The notes: generated from the letters alone by a model not told the origin. A stretch of 64,000 bases of DNA from Diprion similis (GCF_021155765.1 NC_060109.1:3683001-3747000); one strand, 5' to 3'. Counted from the first letter of the stretch, positions 11,730 through 23,903 are shown. A program made the numbers and translations.

Positions 11730-12340
11730 TAAGAGATGATATAAAAATAAATAATATCATTTTGGTTATCACGTTGGTTATGCGGCTCGGAAAACGTGCT
11801 TGAGTCTGAACGCTCCTATCAATCGCTTCAGCAGATGACGTCATGGATGCTGGTTTGGATGTTCCCGCTCCCATTGTTTGAATATGTATTAATTGTTCGA
11901 TGCATAAAATTCGAAATCGTATATTTGAAACTTCGATCCATTCAATACGACCTTGGAGGGGCGGCGTCTGGGTCTGAAGAAGGACTTCCCGAGGCGCCAA
12001 ACGGGTATATCCACACATTTTATAGCAGGTAAGGTGCCGACTTGCTCCATGTATGAATTACTTCTGGTCATTGCTGCTCAGTAGCTAAAAGGCCCCCTGA
12101 TTCGGAGTTAGATCTTTCAGCCTACCGAACCCCCTAATATTGTGGGTTAAAATAAACGGCTTCGCTGATTGTCTTGGTTGTTCTGCATTTTGAATTTTTT
12201 TCTATTTTCCAGCATTTTCTCATTTGACTAGTATGCAGAATTATTTTTTTTCGAGCCCTTTTCAATGTTCTTGCTTATTTATTTAGATATTTATATTTTT
12301 TCATGTACTCAAAATTTCACCACAGACCGACGGGTTGAGA

Positions 12341-12415
12341 TGATAAAGAGGAAGTGACAAGGCGGGGAAGGAGGAAGGAGGAAGGGAAGGAGGATGGGGG
12401 GGGGGGGAGACGAGG
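12341..12415 (+). repeat. Purine-rich tract
   Basis: Almost pure A/G run of GGAAGGAGGAAGG type ending in a G homopolymer. Low-complexity sequence; no function can be assigned. Confidence 0.7.
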
Positions 12416-12510
12416 CGGCTGGACATGATAAGCGTTGGCGAGGGTTTGTACTTTTCATGAGCAGATGATCGGTGTAAGTAGCATCGCATTAAGTGAAATG
12501 ATTCGATGTT

Positions 12511-12777
12511 ATGCAATTAATGTATACGCCCACGTGGATGACGGAAATATTCACCGTGAACGACTTGAAAAATACCAATCGACCGACGTACAAACTTACC
12601 GATTATCAAGATCATCCCATCGAAGGAGGCTTCTATAAGGAGGAACTCAGTAACGTTAAATACCCCAATGGCTACCTAGTGGGAAAAGTATTACGCAAGC
12701 GTGGGGATCAGCTCCATGTGACGTGGTTGGGATTTGACAGTTCACACAACAGTTGGATAAATAAAACAGACGTGTAG
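12511..12777 (+). CDS. Maverick integrase, C-terminal chromodomain remnant
   Basis: This 88-aa ORF matches the C-terminal end of Polinton/Maverick retroviral-type integrases: a segment of the type EIFTVNDL, the phrase IEGGFYKEEL, and a chromo-like end YLVGKVLRKRGD...WLGFDSSHNSWI. Homology seems to begin around 12523-12535. The zinc-binding and DDE catalytic domains are missing, so this cannot integrate DNA; the ORF's ATG is probably not the original start. It is on the + strand and ends at a TAG, with an AATAAA about 30 bp downstream. It links the palindrome to the Maverick class independently of the polymerase. Confidence 0.8.
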   Translation: MQLMYTPTWMTEIFTVNDLKNTNRPTYKLTDYQDHPIEGGFYKEELSNVKYPNGYLVGKVLRKRGDQLHVTWLGFDSSHNSWINKTDV

Positions 12778-12923
12778 CATAATTTTGTATTTCTTCTCCA
12801 GAATAACAATAAAACATACAGTTATACAAAATATTTCGTCAATTCTTTTTCATGTATACATATAGATCATATGCGCGATAACGGTAATAATAATGATGCA
12901 AGGAATTTCTTTCCATCCGGCAC

Positions 12924-13219
12924 ATGTTTATTTTTGGAAACTTTTTTTTTCATTTCTGGAAAACCTTTTTTCATAGTAGGAAAAACTTTTTCTTTACGTG
13001 TTAATCAAATGGGGATTTCGTTTTCTGAAAAATTTTCTTCGTTTCCGGAAAACTTTTTTTCATTTTCTGATAACTTTTTTTCGTTTTCTGAAAACTTTTT
13101 GTCATATTCGGAAAACTTTTTTTACGTGTTTATCAAATGGGGATTTTGTTTTCTGAAAACTTTTCTTTGTTTCCGGAAAACTTTTTTTCATTATCCGAAA
13201 ACTTTTTTTCATTTTTGAA
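12924..13219 (-). repeat. Reiterated AAAAGTTTTC repeat block, right arm
   Basis: Mirror copy of the block at 11215-11510, with a few base differences from it. Confidence 0.8.
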
Positions 13220-13305
13220 TAAATGATTTGACAAAGGATCGTCCAAGGTGTCGAACGTAAGTATTCGTGGCAGTTTTATACATACAGCTAATCCTATAAT
13301 CACTT

Positions 13306-14721
13306 TTATGGGGCAGCGGCAAACCCCCAAGGTAAGGTGTCGGTCTGCCCAGGTATCAATTGCCGCTTGTCATCTTGCCAACTCAGAGCTAATTTCTTCT
13401 GTACGATAGTGCTTACTTGATGTTTTTTGCTACAAATTAGACATTGCGATCGAGCCAATTCCTTGTAAGCCAACAGGCAGCGCTTATAATCGTCAAACGT
13501 GATGGTGTTCAGCGTTGAATTCTTGACACCCTTTGCGCGTTTGCTTACTTTCGTACCATTGACGTGTTTTTTCTCATCCCCGCCCATCGTTGTGAATGTG
13601 TACAGCTTCGCTCGCAATCCAATGAACTCTGTCATAATTTTCCCGTTGTTCTCGTCCTTCATTATGCCCAGACGCTTCTTGTTCTTGAGCGGAATACCGT
13701 ACGCATTGTCGGGAGGGTAGTCCGAGGTGTCAAACATTGAGTCAACATCACGTTTGACGATATCGTAGATGTTGGGTACATTAAATTGGTAAATAAGGCT
13801 GTCCGTGTCGGTGTACAACAATTTAGCTTTTTTGTCGGGAAAATTCGGTTTTATATAATTGTAATGAAAATCGTACAGAATAATTTTCGAAAGGTCTAAG
13901 ATCGCCGCACCGATATAAATTGGTTTATTAAAGTAAACTTTGACACGATTCATTTCTATAATAACCATATCAGTCTCGAATACGGTGCAGCTATGAAAGT
14001 TTGCCCTAGCGATAAGCGCTCTCGCACCACCTCTTCCCTCCCATTTTGTAACTAATTTGACATTTGTGTGACTTCGTACATTCTCCATAGTCTTACCAAA
14101 CACAGCGTTATTCATCAATTTGTAAAAGTTTTTCTCAAATTCGTTTCTGGACTGCTTGCGCATGTTGGTGTTGAGCGTGATGTAAGGCTCGAGCCATGGA
14201 GATTGTGCAAATTTCAAAACTCTATACACTTTGACTAATTTCAAACCTAAACTCAAACATTGCTTCAAATTTCTATAGTGTAGTATATACTTCGTTTTGG
14301 GGTGAAGGGTGGTGGCGAGTTTAGGGGTTTTACTACCTGGCGGTGTGAAATGCTCCGGACAGAGAGGTAGGTCTTTGTGTTCCTCGTGGAGCTCTGTAGG
14401 ATAGTCCAAGTCCACCTCCAGGATGTAGCCGATCGGTGAATCCTCCGGATGGGTTGTTATACCGATAGGATCATGCTCCCACTCGAACGAGTCGATTGGT
14501 AAATGTGCACTCATAGCCGCACCGTAAAGATTGTTCACATCGAAATACATAAGATACGATTCCACATTATTCGGATCAAAATCTTTGCCCATAAATCTGT
14601 TATTGGCGCGAGCGTGTCGATTAGAACATTGCGCTACGCCACCTCGAATGCCTCTTTCAATAAATAAAACCATTTCGGGATCATCGAAAAGTTGTAAATT
14701 CACCTTTGTGTGTTTAAGCAT
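13306..14721 (-). CDS. Protein-primed DNA polymerase B, C-terminal part (right arm)
   Basis: Second copy of the palm-domain ORF, 471 aa, identical in amino-acid sequence to the left copy, including motif A (YFDVNNLYG), motif B (NNAVFGKT) and motif C (YTDTDS). It faces the left copy tail to tail across the unique centre and overlaps its N-terminal partner by 22 bp in the -1 frame, as on the left. Confidence 0.9.
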   Translation of the reverse strand: MLKHTKVNLQLFDDPEMVLFIERGIRGGVAQCSNRHARANNRFMGKDFDPNNVESYLMYFDVNNLYGAAMSAHLPIDSFEWEHDPIGITTHPEDSPIGYILEVDLDYPTELHEEHKDLPLCPEHFTPPGSKTPKLATTLHPKTKYILHYRNLKQCLSLGLKLVKVYRVLKFAQSPWLEPYITLNTNMRKQSRNEFEKNFYKLMNNAVFGKTMENVRSHTNVKLVTKWEGRGGARALIARANFHSCTVFETDMVIIEMNRVKVYFNKPIYIGAAILDLSKIILYDFHYNYIKPNFPDKKAKLLYTDTDSLIYQFNVPNIYDIVKRDVDSMFDTSDYPPDNAYGIPLKNKKRLGIMKDENNGKIMTEFIGLRAKLYTFTTMGGDEKKHVNGTKVSKRAKGVKNSTLNTITFDDYKRCLLAYKELARSQCLICSKKHQVSTIVQKKLALSWQDDKRQLIPGQTDTLPWGFAAAP

Positions 14722-17090
14722 CGCGTCAAAAACAAGCCCGGTGCCGTGTAGTAGTGCAACGGATCTAAATCGTATGTTTTAAAACAGCTAGCCCGGAAAT
14801 TTTGGAAAATATCAGCAAGTAACAAAACATCCGTCTTTAAATATAAATCGGAATAGGCCCCCAAAGACTCTAAACGGAATTCTTCCCAAACATTTTTAGC
14901 GTGCTCGTAATCGGCGTCTGTGATATTCGAATTGCAGAGGTGCGAGTAGAAATGATTCTTTGCAGGTAATTGAGTTTCGTCGAGTTTCTTCCAACAATCG
15001 ACGTATTCGTAAGGAAATACGCCTTTGCGGTTCATCAAGCTGAACTGCGCGGGATTATTGTAAAATTTACGTGTTATGCGTTTATCGACATCGCCTAAAT
15101 ACGAAGAAAGTTTATCAATACTGCTAGCCATAAATCGAAACGAATCGATGAATCTCAAATGCATCATCGTCCCATCAACCTGCTTCGTGAAGGATATATA
15201 TTTTTCCTTATTTATGGGTAGCAGTGTAACCGCTCCGGGAAAAGTTAAAGCCAGGGATTTGATCAAAAAATGTGAATCGTAACCGGACAAATTGTGGAAA
15301 ACTGTCGGAATTGTATGCGACTCTCTGAAATTCAAATTACACCGATTATGCGCAGGACCGCGATATTTACCCGTGAAGTGACAATGATCGTGGCACTTTT
15401 TCTCCTCGGGAGTAAACGGCTTTTCACAAATATAACAATTTTTTGCGCGCATGTGACGATCGCGTTGCACTTGGGTGAGAGACTCCATCGGAATTATATT
15501 TTTGATTCGTGACTCTACTTTAACCGATAAATCTTTAAGCTGCTGCATGAACCAATCTATGCAATCGGTGCCGCGTTTACCGTGGAACTCCGATAAGGTC
15601 TCATCGTACGCGCAATGTACGTAGTATGCTACACTGTGCGGGATATGCTTTTGAATTTTATATGTTTTACGGTTTTGAAATTCGTCTACAGGTTCGGATT
15701 TTAATATACATTCGAGATCGGCGTAAACAACAAACGGGACAGCGCCTTTGTTTTTGAAATTTTTAAACTTCAAATTTAAATCTTCAGATCTTGGAAATTC
15801 CATGCGCACTTTATTCAACATAATACAATCCTGCCGATGTTGGTCGTAGGCGTGTTTTACGGCGAAGTGGCATAGGCATGTATCGCATAAAAACAGTTGG
15901 CCATTATGTTGAGACAATTGTTTGCTAACCAATCGCGAGAGATCTTTGATCCAAGCAAAGTGGAATCTTGGTGTGAATTCGCGGTTCACATCATGCTCGG
16001 GACAATTGTTACTTTCAAGCATTAGAAGATGAATCGTGTCAACGTTTGCGCTATGCTGATTTTTACTCAAATAAATCGGCACGATGATGCTTTTCTCGGA
16101 TTTTGCATGATACGAGAAAGTTTCGGATTCTATTGCATATACATTGATTCGCAAATTATTTGATTTCTCAAACTTTTCCACATCATGCAGTTTAGCGGGA
16201 AATTTGATACCTGTGCAGTAGAACTCTAAAATATGCCTACGATAATGATGCACCCTCTGAGCGTCTTTGTTGACCAGCTGGAGGGCTGCAGCTGTGGCCC
16301 AGAGAAGACATCTTTCGTCTTCGTTTTTCACGTTGACCACCGCCTTCTTGCGCTGAATGTCCTCCGGTAGCATGACGAATGTTGAAGTCCCCGCGGCGAG
16401 AGGCTGGTACCGGTTGACGTTTACAGCAATATTTAAAATCTCGATCATACTCCAGCCGGAATCGCGTTGTTCGAAATCTTCGACCTTTACGAGCAGTATG
16501 TTCTTTGCGTCCGCGAACCAGCCGTCTATATCACTCGATGGGAGGATCGTCACGTTGGATGTATTGAAGCTTTTAACTTCCGCAGCGACCTCGTCATGCT
16601 TGACGTGTTCAAATTTGCATGTCAATATCATGTTGACCTTCACATTCCCCTCATTACGCTGTGCCAGTTTCAATTTTCCAACGATGATCCGCCGCGCGTC
16701 GCTCAGAAAGACCTCCAAATCCTTATGGCCAAGATTGGTCACAATGCCGGTGCGAATCCAGTTAGCAAAAGCGCTGTCAACATCGTCCCACTGTACACCC
16801 GCTGGACTACTGATATTGCCGCCTATCACGAGGCCGTGCTGCCGCTGTTGCTGCTGGATCTTTGCGACCCGGGATTGTATGAGGAAGATCTTATGTTGGA
16901 TTTGCTGTTTCACCCCCACACTCATTCTCGGCTGTTGAAGAATGTCTCGCAAAACTTGTATATTTGCCACTCCAATACCAATCCAATGATTAAAGACATC
17001 GTGACTTCCTTCTCCGGGAGTTTGCTCGCGCAGCAAATTGTACGCCTCCCCCATCTGCTCGACGAGTCCCATGTATGCTTCGGCGGCCAT
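14700..17090 (-). CDS. Protein-primed DNA polymerase B, N-terminal part (right arm)
   Basis: Second copy of the 796-aa exonuclease-half ORF: YADLEC, endonuclease VII-like CYIC...RCN insert, [10 protein letters not shown]-x3-D. It differs from the left copy at residue 300 (K here, T on the left; base 16192). Long antisense frames are also preserved identically in both arms, which shows that synonymous sites are nearly unchanged too. The same break occurs at the C-terminal end. Confidence 0.9.
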   Translation of the reverse strand: MAAEAYMGLVEQMGEAYNLLREQTPGEGSHDVFNHWIGIGVANIQVLRDILQQPRMSVGVKQQIQHKIFLIQSRVAKIQQQQRQHGLVIGGNISSPAGVQWDDVDSAFANWIRTGIVTNLGHKDLEVFLSDARRIIVGKLKLAQRNEGNVKVNMILTCKFEHVKHDEVAAEVKSFNTSNVTILPSSDIDGWFADAKNILLVKVEDFEQRDSGWSMIEILNIAVNVNRYQPLAAGTSTFVMLPEDIQRKKAVVNVKNEDERCLLWATAAALQLVNKDAQRVHHYRRHILEFYCTGIKFPAKLHDVEKFEKSNNLRINVYAIESETFSYHAKSEKSIIVPIYLSKNQHSANVDTIHLLMLESNNCPEHDVNREFTPRFHFAWIKDLSRLVSKQLSQHNGQLFLCDTCLCHFAVKHAYDQHRQDCIMLNKVRMEFPRSEDLNLKFKNFKNKGAVPFVVYADLECILKSEPVDEFQNRKTYKIQKHIPHSVAYYVHCAYDETLSEFHGKRGTDCIDWFMQQLKDLSVKVESRIKNIIPMESLTQVQRDRHMRAKNCYICEKPFTPEEKKCHDHCHFTGKYRGPAHNRCNLNFRESHTIPTVFHNLSGYDSHFLIKSLALTFPGAVTLLPINKEKYISFTKQVDGTMMHLRFIDSFRFMASSIDKLSSYLGDVDKRITRKFYNNPAQFSLMNRKGVFPYEYVDCWKKLDETQLPAKNHFYSHLCNSNITDADYEHAKNVWEEFRLESLGAYSDLYLKTDVLLLADIFQNFRASCFKTYDLDPLHYYTAPGLFLTRCLNTQR

Positions 17091-17193
17091 GACTTTGACG
17101 TTGGTGACGATGATATTCTGAACTTTTCACTTTCACGTGTTGTGTAAGACTGATGAGTCTGCAATGGATGTGTTGCCCTTATGTCGAAGGATC

Positions 17194-17239
17194 GGGAGGG
17201 AGGGAGGGAGGGAGGGAGGGAGGGAGGGAGGGGGGGGGG
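17194..17239. repeat. (GGGA)9 plus G10 microsatellite, right arm
   Basis: Counterpart of 7196-7240 with one extra G, which shifts the arm offset from 24434 to 24435. Confidence 0.9.
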
Positions 17240-17895
17240 TCTCCGCGTTCTGCAACAGCAGCAGCTTCCAAGATAAAAATTGTGGTCAACCACGTCTGAG
17301 CCTGCATACGCCCATCCCTCCCCTATCAGTGCAAAAAAACTTTGAAGATACACAGTGAGAGAATCGGCTGGCGAAGAGTGGCTTCGAGCGGCATAGAGAT
17401 GAATTCTGATCCCTAGACTCTTGACCGGGTGATTCATGTTTATGGAACCTGACGAAAAGGGTTGTTCGGGAAAAGCCTTTTGATAAAACGTAGCAGCAGT
17501 CAGTAATTATTGAACCCAGATGGTGAGAATCCGACCCTGCGACGATTAGCCAAGAGTGAACCGCTTGGTAAATTTCTGCATAAGGTTTTTGCGATGGTTC
17601 ATAATGATGCATAAGCACATTTCCAAATATTCTGGCATGGTTTTAATTTCCTTCTTGTGTCCCTATCCCACTGCGTTTATTATCGGCATGAGCTGAGAGG
17701 CAGCATTTCCAGGAATTTTTTCAAGTGGTCTAGCGTTATCTAACCCAGAGCCTCCCGCCGTCGAACACGACCCGACAGGAATCCCCCCCCCCCCACCCTC
17801 CCCCACCGGCGCTGCAGTCGCCCCGGCCCGTAGGAATAGGGGGGCTGGTGGCGGAAATTGGAACTAGATTCCAGAATTCTTCTATATTATCTACT

Positions 17896-17901
17896 CACGT
17901 T
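17896..17901. repeat. Right 6-bp target-site duplication
   Basis: CACGTT directly follows the ACT terminus and matches 6528-6533 exactly. Confidence 0.88.
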
Positions 17902-18654
17902 CCAACGGCGCTGTAGGGGTCCAAAAAGAGCCGAGTTGGTATGTCCAATGTTTGGTATATCGCAAAATGATATGAAGTAGTGAAGTTCGGTAGCACCAGG
18001 GTGTCACTATATCATGGAAAATGGAGACTAGTTGCAGGGCTTTTGTCAGTGGCGAATTTTTGATTTGTTAGGTACACACTCGATCAGTCGGCGTACGCTT
18101 GCGATGAGGCTGTCACTCGTTAGTATGACGCCAGAAATTTTGCGCGTTAAACACTCGCCTTTCGTGAAAAATGCGAAGTATTGCACTGAAGTGTAGGTCG
18201 ACGGTCAGCACCGGCTACCGCCAGAATGTTACGGGATAAAACACGCAGTTCGCGATCAGCAGCAACCGAAACCTACTCTACACCAGCCCAGATGTTATTT
18301 GGTTATTTTTAGGATTCCTGCCGTCGATTATGCACTTGGGTGCGATTCCTCTCAATGCAGGGAGTGACTGAAGAGGTGCATGAGATGATATGGTTGATTT
18401 ATTAGCTTTGATTCAGGAATTGATATGTCGCAAGGGTCGACGTGTAAAAGTCGAGTATCGAAAGAGAGGTTATACGTGATTCGTGTCAAGATTGAGATAG
18501 AAGTGACGAGCTTACAGAGCCGTGTAAGACTCACTGATTACAGTAGGGATGAGCTGAGTTGGCGAAGATGAGGAGAGGATGCTGGGTGTATAGTGACTGT
18601 GCGACGGTGGGCAAGTAGTGAGGTCTGGAGGACGTTTTCTTACTAGAAAAAGCT

Positions 18655-18815
18655 TGAAAACCGAAAGAAGAAAAAATCTCTCCACTCTAAACTTAAAAAT
18701 TTTGATACCTGACGCATGATTTTTCAGAATTTTGTTCAGATTTTTAAATTGTTTTGATCAATAGGATGATTTATAAAGTTGCAGAAAATTCGAAGTTTAT
18801 CGAAAACATGTGAAA
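18655..18815 (-). repeat. Inverted mate of the 5960-6140 repeat
   Basis: The reverse complement matches 5960-6140 over about 160 bp with many differences. It lies 754 bp outside the Maverick's right duplication, against 388 bp on the left. Confidence 0.5.
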
Positions 18816-19557
18816 AAAATTAGTACTTTTCAAAGTGAGAACAACCATATGAAAAATTACGGGCCAAATCCGACAGGTTAGGGAGTGTACATGAGTCGAA
18901 TTGAGTTGGGCTGCCCCATTTGCATACTACAGTTCCTTGAACATGTATTTCTATGAATATCTTGATAATCTCAAGTAATAGGGTTATTGAACAAAAGTTC
19001 AGCAAAAAATTGAAAATTTCAATTGTTCTTCTTTGTTGTTTATTTGATTCAACTAATAAACTTGGAATAATAATGTTACTCTCAATTTAGGAATAAATTC
19101 ATTTCAACTTTATTTATGTATGGTTGTAAGTGGCAGAACTTTAGTTCGATTTCAAATTTTATTCTTGTTTTGTGAAAAATGTTGAGTCTAAACTTATTTT
19201 ATCCTCAGTTTAGTCCTTAGTCAACCTTGGTGGAACTCAATTTAAGACAATTAATAATCCAAAAATAGTTGTGGCTGATCAAATTTCCGACCAGTTCAGA
19301 GATTGACGGTCTTGACTGAAACTCTGAATGAGGGTCATTCCACAGCTCTAGGCGCAACACATGTGGTGTGGCCAGCGCTCACTTTTAGAAATGTGCTAAA
19401 ACTTCAAACTATCGTTGTAGGTTTGATATCAATGTCTTTCCACTGACCTTTAGCGATGGTTGGTAGTGGAAGGTACCACCTTTATTGATGTCAAAAGATA
19501 TTTTGCGCTCCCTTCTTGATTAATTTTTTTTACGCTCAGACGGGCGTGGGTGTGCGA

Positions 19558-19619
19558 GGCCCTTCATGCGCGGGGCCCGTAGCATTTGCTACTCCTGCTA
19601 CGTGGCTAATCCGGTACTG
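19558..19619 (-). repeat. hAT-like transposon terminus
   Basis: Contains GCGGGGCCCGTAGCA and ends ATCCGGTACTG, an opposite-facing version of the end at 5564. Possibly the right end of an old element disrupted by the Maverick. Confidence 0.3.
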
Positions 19620-21565
19620 CGAAGACCCACTTGTTGCGCAATTAGCAGCGTAATTGCCATTTTCGCGATAATTGAGCAACCTACGCCGTTTTTGCCGGGA
19701 AATGTGTGACAAGCTTATCAACGTGTGGATTGTTTGCTCCCCGTATTTGAGAAGTAATTTGATGCCGGTCCTTTGAACCCCGCATATCTTGAGATTTCAA
19801 TGCCAGAGCGTCGATGGATGCGCTCGAACCGTCCGTATCGTGAAATTGAAGTGAGATCGTAACGACGCGGCTGTCGTAAAAGATTCGCATTTTATTCGTT
19901 GCTGTCTTTGCATTGATGAGGTTATGGTTAACGTTATATACGTTGAATTATACACACAGAAGGATGATCAATCGACAGGTATCCATTAGTTTCAGGTAAT
20001 AACTGACAAAGTCATTCTCGGAGTTGTGCCAAGGCTGATAGATGCTCGTTTCAATCTTAATTGCATAGTTGTAAAGTACTGACAATAATTTAAGAAAAAC
20101 GAGACACTGTCGTATGCGCGGAATATAATGATTAGACTATCAAGTTTTCCCCAAGTATAAATACTTATAATTAACTTCCAACAGTGAAGGATCTTCAATT
20201 TTCATGCATTTTTGCTAGTGCATCGTTTACCGAACATCCATGTAGTTATCAAACAAATTCAATGCTTATCCACAGCAGTTTGATAAAAAAAATTTTTTCA
20301 GAATTTACAAAATTCTATGCATATTTGCTCGAATTCGAGGTGCATGTACCATTACACAAATAAGTCCGTATGCCTATAATAGGACTGGCAGTAATGAAAA
20401 AAACATCCTCTTGAAAAGTTTACGTCATTTGTTTTGGTTTAGTAACGTGATAATCCTGACGTCTAAAAACTGATATGTCGTCACCGGTCAGAATGAACTA
20501 CGCCCTACATATTCTAGAAAGTCTTCGGCAGATCTGCCGAGACTTGTAATCCGATACTGAATACAAACATATTATTCGAAAGGAAGCCGTTTGATGGATG
20601 ACGCGTGTCGAGGATCCTGTTTTATTTCCCTCTAATTCGATAACTTTCTGAATGAAATCCTGTTATTGGACCTTTCTGATATAGATGACAGATGTATTCC
20701 ATGAGAAGTGATAATTTAATGGCTAACGGACAAGTCACCGTTTAATTATTGACCGGAATCTACGTTTCATTTCTGCATCCATGTCCTTGACGTTCACCAC
20801 AAGTTGTGACGAGCCCAAAGAAGAGGAAAATGTAGAAAAAAAATTAAATATTATTGAGAATTCCGAAAAACGAATATGGTTTATAACTAAGTGAACATCT
20901 TTGGCGTCTCGAAATTCCGTGTATATATCTTGTTTGCTATCCCAGCTGTAGCGATTCGAGTCATTCAGAAATAACTAATTGGAACATAGTAGACAAGAAA
21001 ATTAGTACAGACATCATTCATAATTCATCTACAGCTGCTTTTTGTTCAGGAGAATCCAATACTGCCGCAATGGATGCGACCGTGTTCAATGGAATGAAGA
21101 TCTTGGCTACAACGTGATGTTCGTTACCAATACCTAGAGTCGTCGCACTGAGTCGGGCGAGAGAAGTCGTGACACGACAAACTTGTAGGAAACTGTAATA
21201 TGGCCGATGAGGAGAAAGGCTTTGCGGTTGTGCCGCCGTTCAATTATGCAGAATAATTTCTCTATACTTCGACCTTCACAACAGGATTTAGCTATCGCTT
21301 TACTTTTCGCTGATAACAAGCATTGGGCGTCAAGGACGAGGAACTTTTTCACTGCGTATATACCGACCCCAGCAAAAGGTTAGTGTTTTTGCGGTAAAAC
21401 ACGATTCCTATTTTAGGTTTTTTATCAGAGTTGACGTATGTTTGCGCTAATAATGTAACCCATTTTGTCCTCACCTACACGTTGAAGGCTTTAAGTATAG
21501 TTCGTAAAGTAAAGTTCCGCAGTCGAAAAGAATCCGCGATTCACGGTGTACGTCGAACGGACGTC

Positions 21566-21653
21566 ATGTCGCGGGATCCTCGAGCCCTACTGATGGTGGT
21601 ACCATTACTATTTGGTTGTCTCGTGTTGGCTGTCGGTAATTCTAGAAACAAGG
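21566..21653 (+). CDS. Kinase exon 1: start and signal peptide
   Basis: ATG at 21566 opens a short charged head followed by a hydrophobic core (LLMVVPLLFGCLVLAV), a classical signal peptide. The exon ends in phase 1 at a GTAAGT donor (21654). An upstream in-frame ATG at 21431 is less likely because it would bury the signal peptide. Confidence 0.6.
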
Positions 21654-22243
21654 GTAAGTGGAAATATTGAGGCACTCGGAGAGAAAGTGATGTTGAAAAT
21701 CTAATTGAGTACATGAAACTGTTAACCGAATTTCAAAGTCATGATATCCGCATTACTGGAGCTGCATCCACGCCACGTCACGTATAGAATAGGTCCTATA
21801 GTTCTTCACGCATAATTTTTTTCTCTTTGCTTCAATACGACACAAAGAAGGTGTACTCGCTTGTGTCGATATCTTCTTTCTATTCAGAGTCATGACCGAT
21901 TGAAAATGAACAAATATGATATTAGTTTTATTGTTTGGAAATTTATATTGCGAACGTAATGCGCTGAATGTAAGATGAACATCATCAAATTGATGAGCAG
22001 GTCACTTCGACCAAAAACAACTGTTTCAAGAGAAATTGGAAAAGGTAAAATCCCCGCGGGTCAGTAGCCTGAATGTCAGTCGGCATAGACAACCTCACAA
22101 ACCCTTTGTAAGTTTTCTGTACTTTGTGCTAGGTTGAACTATTCCGGAGGCGACAAATGTTGGGGGGTTTGTAGGAAATCCAACGGCTCTAGCATGCGAC
22201 GTGCTGGGATCTGTCGCTGACTTTGGGTGGCGAAAAATCTAAG

Positions 22244-23635
22244 GGCAACAGACAAGCGAGGAGAACTTACGGAAACTCACCGAAACTTGGCCCTACAACA
22301 AGACGTATTCAAGAACGAGTCGATATTTTCCAAACTTCTCATGGAGAAACGCAGAAACTTACGAATGCTGGGCAAATGATGATGAAAACTTTACAACCAG
22401 CAGTAACATTTTACTTTCTGTTATTTCGGATCTGACCTATGTACAGTTGCCGCTCGTTGCTTTGGATGCGAATAGGATTTGCGTGAGATGGGAGATTTCA
22501 CGTTTTTTGTATGACTATTTGGTTACGTCGCTTCGCATTGAATCCCAGGGAAACGATTCACGCGAATGGAATTACGGATATTATACATCGATTGAGTTTC
22601 TCAGTGGTGTCTTTCTTGCAACGAAATTGAAACAAGACACAGACTACTGGTTCAAATTTATTTGGGGATTAAAAGGTTCAAAAACTATTGTTACTTTTTC
22701 CGGACGAACAAAGACTCCAAAGAGAAATATAGGTATAGTAGCTCCTCAATTCATTCAAAATTTCACCCTGCAGTGAATGAATATCACTCTCGTTATGCAA
22801 ATTTTTAAACAGCTATAAGAAACTCAGTTCATTTTTTTATAATCAGAGATTTTTTAAACATGTGTGGAAATAAATTCAAATATTCATTTTGGTCACTTTA
22901 TTCGGTGAAATCTGTGCAAACCCATTTCGTATTTACTCAAGGTAATTCACTGTGACTCATTTTTATGCAGAATCTCTATACCTGCCAATCGTTTCGGTTA
23001 GAGAAACGTCTGTCGATTCAATAACGATTGAATGGCCAAAGCCACCTCTGGAAATAGAAGATTGCTTGACGCGGTACATAGTTCAAATGTACGAGTCAAA
23101 CAGCAGGGATAATCTCATATTCAAGGAATCAGCACCCACCAAGAACACTTATAGTAAATTTCTGAATCTGAAAACTTCAGTCGCTTATAGGTTTGGATTA
23201 AGTTTATGCGTCGATCCTTCGTGTCTACAAATGCTTGCCGAAACTTTCTGGTCGAAAGATATCGTCCCGAAAGACAGAGGTATTGATATCACATTAACGG
23301 GTATACATTGGCGAGGAAAACATAATAAAACTTGAAATTTCCAGATCCGAAATTCACCCCGAATGTTTCGGTAGTCGAAACGGGCGTCGCTTCAACAACG
23401 ATTGCGTGGAACGCACCACCGGCGAACTTGGAAAACAGCATTTATTACTACAAGTTACCGTTGAACGACGGGTACATCCCAAAGGAACTGTACGTGGACA
23501 AAACTGAGAATTCACACACATTCGAAAATCTACTGCTGAACACGACTCATCGATTTAAGGTAGCGGCCTGCAGCGATTACCAAACGCTATGGGGTACTTG
23601 GAGCGAGGAACGAGAAGCTTTCACATGCATCACAG
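22244..23635 (+). CDS. Kinase ectodomain exons (fibronectin III-like)
   Basis: Three exons, 22244-22732, 22971-23279 and 23345-23635, each bounded by phase-1 AG/GT junctions, the usual layout of extracellular modules. The first begins in a Cys-containing segment (YECWANDDE), then a module with WEIS and YWFKF. The second has ITIEWPKPP, the third TTIAWNAPP and YYKLPL; these are the tryptophan and tyrosine core positions of fibronectin type III folds. The reading frame is open throughout. The 22244 acceptor has a weak pyrimidine tract and is the least certain junction. Confidence 0.7.
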
Positions 23636-23903
23636 GTATGACATGGAGATCTCAAAGAATTCAAGTGGGAATAGGAAGAAGACTCGACATCACTCGCTTT
23701 CTTTAGAATTTGTTGATCATCATTGTATTTCTGTAACTACACCGGTGAGATGCGTGACATTTTTCAGCTTCTTGCTTATTGTCAGCTGCGAAGTTTGAAT
23801 CGCAATCTATTTACGTGTGTGTTGACACGAAGTTGAGACGTATGAGAGAATGTATTCATCATACTTTACTTATTATGTAATATACGTATAATTCATTCCA
23901 TGT

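Larger units (their letters stand above)
11546..12888. other. Unique centre of the Maverick palindrome
   Basis: This is the only single-copy part of the element. It holds a foldback repeat (11575-11729), a purine-rich tract (about 12341-12415) and the integrase C-terminal ORF (12511-12777) followed by an AATAAA at about 12808. No capsid, ATPase or protease gene is present. Confidence 0.85.
6534..17895. mobile_element. Palindromic Maverick/Polinton-class element
   Basis: This is an 11.36-kb element bounded by AGT...ACT and by a perfect 6-bp duplication. It consists of two inverted arms (6534-11545 and 12889-17895) around a unique centre of about 1.34 kb. Each arm holds a protein-primed DNA polymerase B gene reading toward the centre, and the centre holds the C-terminal end of a chromodomain integrase. 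Normal Polintons are 15-20 kb with shorter inverted repeats (often a few hundred bp), one polymerase, a full integrase, a protease, a packaging ATPase and capsid genes. The capsid, ATPase and protease genes are absent. The ends and duplication show that the symmetric form was integrated as a unit; the defective integrase implies help in trans. An assembly artefact is unlikely, because the arms differ at several positions and the duplication lies outside both. Confidence 0.9.
12889..17895 (-). repeat. Right giant terminal inverted repeat
   Basis: Reverse complement of 6534-11545. Differences cluster at the outer end (for example AGTAGATAATATAG against AGTGGATAATACAG) and at the inner end around 12900-13040, while the polymerase region is nearly identical. 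Confidence 0.93.
17902..21565. other. Gene-free stretch upstream of the kinase
   Basis: No coding exon was recognised. It contains the inverted mate (18655-18815) of the 5960-6140 repeat and a hAT-like end at 19558-19619. The rest is AT-rich without clear structure. The promoter and any 5' untranslated exon of the kinase gene should lie near 21000-21565, but I cannot place them. Confidence 0.45.

Noticed and set aside
6534..17895. Assembly artefact as explanation of the palindrome
   Set aside because: The arms differ at their edges and in repeat lengths, the outer flanks are unrelated at close range, and the target duplication is exact. Not fully excluded without long reads.
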